NCBI GenBank assembly: GCA_943371425.1
Contig: CALRUR010000012.1
Span: 25,171 to 89,170 of the forward strand
Direction of reading: 5' to 3'
Source of the DNA: CAJBVG01 sp943371425
Lineage (GTDB): Bacteria > Bacteroidota > Bacteroidia > Sphingobacteriales > Sphingobacteriaceae
DNA length: 64,000 nucleotides
Shown: piece by piece, positions 60,608 to 64,000 of the stretch
Layout: each line of letters starts with the position of its first letter
How positions within the stretch are numbered: the stretch's first letter is position 1
Translations under genes and position numbers: made by a program
The notes under the pieces: model-generated
The model's database searches: none
The model's input: the letters and a program-made list of their open reading frames with translations, nothing else
Told to the model about the DNA's origin: nothing

Positions 60608-61858
60608 TTACTTTGCCCTAATGGCTTCTACAGGATCTAAATTAGCTGCACTTTGTGCCGGCAAATAACCAGACACTACTCCAATAATTACAGAAACACT
60701 TAAGCCTAATATTGAATTAGAAAGAGACAGTGCCAAATTGTAATCAAAAATATTAGCAATTAAAGTTACTATCCACACTAAAAATAACCCTATAGATCCG
60801 CCCATTAAACAAAGCACAATCGACTCCGATAAAAATTGCAAAAGAATGAAATATTTTTTTGCACCCAATGATTTTTGTATTCCAATAATGTTTGTTCTTT
60901 CTTTCACAGAAACGAACATAATATTAGCAATACCGAAGCCTCCTACCAAAATAGAAAAACCTCCAATAATCCAACCCGCCACATTTACCACCCCAAATAA
61001 AGATTCCATTTGAAGAGATAATATACTCGACTGGTTCAATGCAAAATCGTCTTCCTCACGGGGCGACAGCCTTCGGATAGAACGCATATGGTTTTTCAAC
61101 TCATCATTTAACTCTAACAAGGTAACATCCTCTTGAGCCTTCACCATAATAAAAGGTTGGTACCGATCTGCACGCACATCTACTAAGTTACGAGCATAGT
61201 TAATAGGAATTAATACCTGGTTATCCATGCTATTGCCTAAAATATCTTCCCCCTCTTTCATACACACACCTATTACTTTTAACTTTCTACCAAGTACTTT
61301 TATTTCTTTACCTACAGGATCCGATTGACCGAACAATGCATCGGCTACATTGTAACCAATAATTGCATAATTTTTACCACTTCTAGATTCTGTGCTTGTA
61401 AAATACCTACCCTTTTCAAACTCTAATAAACGCACATCGGCAAACTCATGTGAGGTGGCCAGTACATTTACATTTTCAACAAGGTTCGATCTGTATTTTA
61501 CTGTTTTATTGGAGATGTCGATTTCAAAAGCCATTGCTTTTACTTTATCAGGGTCGGCCCGTTTACTTAAACTCTCAAAATCGCGGTAACTAGGATTGGG
61601 TCTGTTAAAATATTTCCACCAAGGGTAATCGCTTCCAAATGCCCAAGGCCACTTTTGCACATAAACCACATCATTTCCTAATTTCTGAACAGATGATTGT
61701 ACACTATTTTCAATATAATCAACAAATGTAAAAACCGTAATAATGGTAAATATGCCAATAGAAATACCTAAGAGCGATAAAAAAGTTCTTAATTTATTTA
61801 CTACCAGTGCATTTATTGCAAAAAGTACCGATTCGCGGAAAAGTTTTATAAACAGCAT
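60608..61858 (-). CDS. MacB-like ABC transporter permease
   Basis: A 416-residue inner-membrane protein from ATG 61856-61858; a TTG two codons upstream is also in frame. First membrane segment about 19-40 (KLRTFLSLLGISIGIFTIIT), a periplasmic MacB_PCD domain (about 45-270), and three FtsX-type segments (about 290-410) with the coupling helix VKERTNIIGIQKSLGAKKYF. The ATPase is not adjacent. It could export a peptide or lipoprotein or act mechanically. It diverges from queA, 119 bp away. Confidence 0.9.
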   Translation of the reverse strand: MLFIKLFRESVLFAINALVVNKLRTFLSLLGISIGIFTIITVFTFVDYIENSVQSSVQKLGNDVVYVQKWPWAFGSDYPWWKYFNRPNPSYRDFESLSKRADPDKVKAMAFEIDISNKTVKYRSNLVENVNVLATSHEFADVRLLEFEKGRYFTSTESRSGKNYAIIGYNVADALFGQSDPVGKEIKVLGRKLKVIGVCMKEGEDILGNSMDNQVLIPINYARNLVDVRADRYQPFIMVKAQEDVTLLELNDELKNHMRSIRRLSPREEDDFALNQSSILSLQMESLFGVVNVAGWIIGGFSILVGGFGIANIMFVSVKERTNIIGIQKSLGAKKYFILLQFLSESIVLCLMGGSIGLFLVWIVTLIANIFDYNLALSLSNSILGLSVSVIIGVVSGYLPAQSAANLDPVEAIRAK

Positions 61859-61977
61859 AAACAAATCTACTATATAATGCGAAAGAATCCTCTTTGCATA
61901 AGCAATTTTACAAAAACTTAAAATATATTCTTAACTTCGCCGACTTAATTTAACATAGAATATCGATATAAAAACAT

Positions 61978-63027
61978 ATGAAACTATCACAATTTAGCTT
62001 TAACCTTCCAGAATCTTTAGTAGCTTCTACCCCTGCAAAACAAAGAGATGAATCGCGTTTAATGGTATTAGATCGTAAAACAGGAACTATTGAGCATAAA
62101 GTTTTTAAAGATTTATTGAATTATTTTGATGATGGTGATGTAATGATTTTGAATAACACCAAAGTTTTTCCTGCCCGTATGTACGGCAATAAAGAAAAAA
62201 CAGGTGCTCAAATTGAAGTTTTTTTATTAAGAGAACTAAACCACGAAATGCGCCTATGGGATGTATTGGTAGATCCAGCACGTAAAATTCGTGTAGGTAA
62301 TAAATTATATTTTGGCGACGATGATTTATTAATTGCAGAGGTAGTTGATAATACTACTTCACGCGGAAGAACCATTCGTTTCTTATTTGATGGAACCGAT
62401 GAAGAATTCCGTAAAGCAATTGAAATTTTAGGAGAAACTCCATTACCTAAATACATTAAAAGAAAAGCAACTGCAGAAGATAAAGAACGTTACCAAACCA
62501 TTTTCGCTAAAGAAGAAGGTGCAGTAGCAGCTCCAACAGCCGGCTTACACTTCAGCAGAGAATTATACAAAAGATTAGAATTAAAAGGAATTGAATTCGC
62601 TGAAATCACTTTACACGTTGGCTTAGGCACCTTCCGCTCTGTAGAAGTAGAAGACTTAACGAAACATAAAATGGATTCGGAACAGTTTATCATACCAGAA
62701 AAATCGGCTACCTTAGTAAACAAAGCGAACGAAAATAAAAAACGCGTATGTGCAGTAGGTACTACAAGCATGCGTGCCATAGAATCCTCAGTTTCTGCTA
62801 ATAGGTTGTTAAAACCAGCAAACGACTGGACCAGCAAGTTCATCTTCCCTCCTTACGATTTTAGCATTGCAAATTGCATGGTTACTAATTTCCATACACC
62901 AGAATCAACTTTGTTAATGATGGTGGCAGCATTTGGTGGATATGATTTTGTGATGGAAGCATACAAACAAGCTGTTAAAGAAAAATATCGCTTCTACAGT
63001 TATGGAGATGCGATGTTAATTCTATAA
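61978..63027 (+). CDS. queA: tRNA preQ1(34) S-adenosylmethionine ribosyltransferase-isomerase
   Basis: A 349-residue QueA. It has FSFNLPESLVASTPAKQRDE at the start, DVMILNNTKVFPARMYG, KEEGAVAAPTAGLHFSRELY and GLGTFRSVEVEDL in the middle and NFHTPESTLLMMVAAFGGYD near the end. It attaches the ribosyl part of SAM to preQ1 in tRNA to make epoxyqueuosine. queE of the same pathway is at 26883. ispD follows 19 bp later. Confidence 0.97.
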   Translation: MKLSQFSFNLPESLVASTPAKQRDESRLMVLDRKTGTIEHKVFKDLLNYFDDGDVMILNNTKVFPARMYGNKEKTGAQIEVFLLRELNHEMRLWDVLVDPARKIRVGNKLYFGDDDLLIAEVVDNTTSRGRTIRFLFDGTDEEFRKAIEILGETPLPKYIKRKATAEDKERYQTIFAKEEGAVAAPTAGLHFSRELYKRLELKGIEFAEITLHVGLGTFRSVEVEDLTKHKMDSEQFIIPEKSATLVNKANENKKRVCAVGTTSMRAIESSVSANRLLKPANDWTSKFIFPPYDFSIANCMVTNFHTPESTLLMMVAAFGGYDFVMEAYKQAVKEKYRFYSYGDAMLIL

Positions 63028-63046
63028 TTTTTTTCAAAAAAATTAA

Positions 63047-63706
63047 ATGAAAAAATATGCCATTATAGTTGCAGGTGGTAATGGTTCGCGTATGCAAAGC
63101 GAATTACCCAAGCAATTTTTAACCATTAATGGCAAACCAATACTCATGTATACACTTGAGAAATTTGCGATGGAAAACATCGAAATACTTCTCGTTTTAA
63201 ATGTTGATTATCATGAGTATTGGAATAAACTATGTGTTGAACATTCATTCAATATCCCTCATATTATAGTAAAAGGAGGTACCAGCAGGTACCAATCGGT
63301 TAAAAACGGATTAAAATTAGTAACTGAAAAAGCATTAGTAGCCATACACGATGCGGTGCGACCTTGTATAAAACCAGCCCAAATTTTGCATGCCTTCCAA
63401 GAAGCTGAAAAATTTGGCAATGCAATTTTAGCCGTAAAATCTAAGGACTCTATTCGGAAAATTGAAAATGACAAAAACATCGCAGTACCTCGTGATAGCT
63501 ACTATTTAATACAAACTCCACAAGTTTTTAGTTCGGATAAACTAAAAAAAGCATACAAAGAACCGTACCGAAACGAATTTACCGACGATGCCTCTGTGCT
63601 GGAATTTATGGGTGAAACCATCCATCTTATAGAAGGCGATTCATCAAACATTAAAATAACTTACCCTGAAGATTTATTAATTGCCCAAGCTTTGTTGAAA
63701 AATTAA
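63047..63706 (+). CDS. ispD: 2-C-methyl-D-erythritol 4-phosphate cytidylyltransferase
   Basis: A 219-residue enzyme of the MEP isoprenoid pathway that makes CDP-ME. The signature IIVAGGNGSRMQSELPKQFL binds CTP, VAIHDAVRPCIKP is the conserved core motif, and YYLIQTPQVFSSDKLKKAY and DDASVLEF follow. The end KITYPEDLLIAQALL is typical. It is probably co-transcribed with queA. Confidence 0.96.
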   Translation: MKKYAIIVAGGNGSRMQSELPKQFLTINGKPILMYTLEKFAMENIEILLVLNVDYHEYWNKLCVEHSFNIPHIIVKGGTSRYQSVKNGLKLVTEKALVAIHDAVRPCIKPAQILHAFQEAEKFGNAILAVKSKDSIRKIENDKNIAVPRDSYYLIQTPQVFSSDKLKKAYKEPYRNEFTDDASVLEFMGETIHLIEGDSSNIKITYPEDLLIAQALLKN

Positions 63707-63815
63707 TTCAGAATAAAATATTTTGAATTAAGAATTATTTAGTATTTTTATAATCTATTCTTTTACAGCTCTCAACCCAAAAAAGAATAAATTAAACTAA
63801 ACGATTATCAACCCA

Positions 63816-64000
63816 ATGATTACCCCAAAATTGTTTGCAAGAATTGGCATTCCATTACTTATAACTTGCTTGTTTTCAATGCAATCGTATTCGCAAAACG
63901 TAAGTATTAATACTACAGGCAATGCACCCGATGCCTCCGCAGGTTTGGATGTGGATTTTACAGATATGGGGGTGTTAATTCCCAGAGTAGCGCTAACAGC
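63816..64000 (+). CDS. Partial exported protein, tail-fibre/adhesin-like N-terminus
   Basis: The frame opens at ATG 63816 and runs off the window; 61 residues are visible. The signal peptide is about 1-27 (ending QSYSQ). NVSINTTGNAPDASAGLDVD followed by GVLIPRVAL is the start seen on large Bacteroidota surface proteins with tail-fibre or collagen-like repeats and a chaperone-like end. The size and the rest of the protein lie outside the window. Confidence 0.75.
   Translation, partial: MITPKLFARIGIPLLITCLFSMQSYSQNVSINTTGNAPDASAGLDVDFTDMGVLIPRVALT

Overview
The window looks like the chromosome of an AT-rich member of the Bacteroidota, probably a free-living or environmental one. The evidence is the Bacteroidota -7 promoter box TAnnTTTG in front of many genes, an outer membrane receptor with a CarboxypepD_reg domain, a PorE-like TPR/propeller/OmpA protein, a PorT-like barrel, DUF1343, a ComEC without its C-terminal lactamase domain, and lipoproteins with Bacteroidota-style lipoboxes. 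No rRNA, tRNA, insertion sequence, integrase or CRISPR array was seen. The one structured RNA recognised is RNase P RNA (rnpB).

The window has two very different parts. Positions 1-11742 are an accessory array. All of its genes lie on the minus strand, and it is cut into modules by three copies of a boundary repeat (2061, 7901 and 11607). The leftmost module holds a PLD-like phosphodiesterase and a membrane-anchored winged-helix-like protein. The middle module holds a two-component system, a PepSY-like periplasmic protein and a TonB-type receptor, and a shared 11-bp-spaced direct repeat links its two promoters. The right module holds an ArsR-type repressor, a DUF302 protein, two DsrE-like proteins and an MFS transporter fused to rhodanese. 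It looks like a sulfane-sulfur or metalloid response operon and has a perfect inverted-repeat operator. Copies 1 and 2 continue rightward into about 350 bp of further shared sequence. Copy 3 stops where the chromosomal gene efp begins. This is what repeated insertion of integrase-less elements at one attachment site would leave.

Positions 11800-64000 are core chromosome. They hold translation and RNA genes (efp, fmt, rluD, lepA, gatB, alaS, queE, queA, rnpB), cofactor and envelope precursor genes (folD, kdsA, kdsD, manC, hldA-like, ispD), and envelope and secretion proteins (PorE-like, BamA-like, PorT-like, LolE-like and MacB-like permeases, M23 peptidase, LTA-synthase-like sulfatase, NamZ-like DUF1343). 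There are also two regulatory systems (an NtrC-like regulator and a PhoB/PhoR-like pair), an arsenate resistance pair, RecQ, a hipBA toxin-antitoxin pair, and a competence-like cluster in which a helix-hairpin-helix/beta-barrel protein sits directly before comEC.

Two features run through the core half. Several genes have a TAnnTTTG box only 3-6 nt before the ATG, which predicts leaderless mRNAs; rnpB in the same window supports the implied start-site distance. Many gene junctions carry period-7 or period-8 short tandem arrays, often self-complementary, and several genes end inside them. Neither array type was seen in the accessory part.
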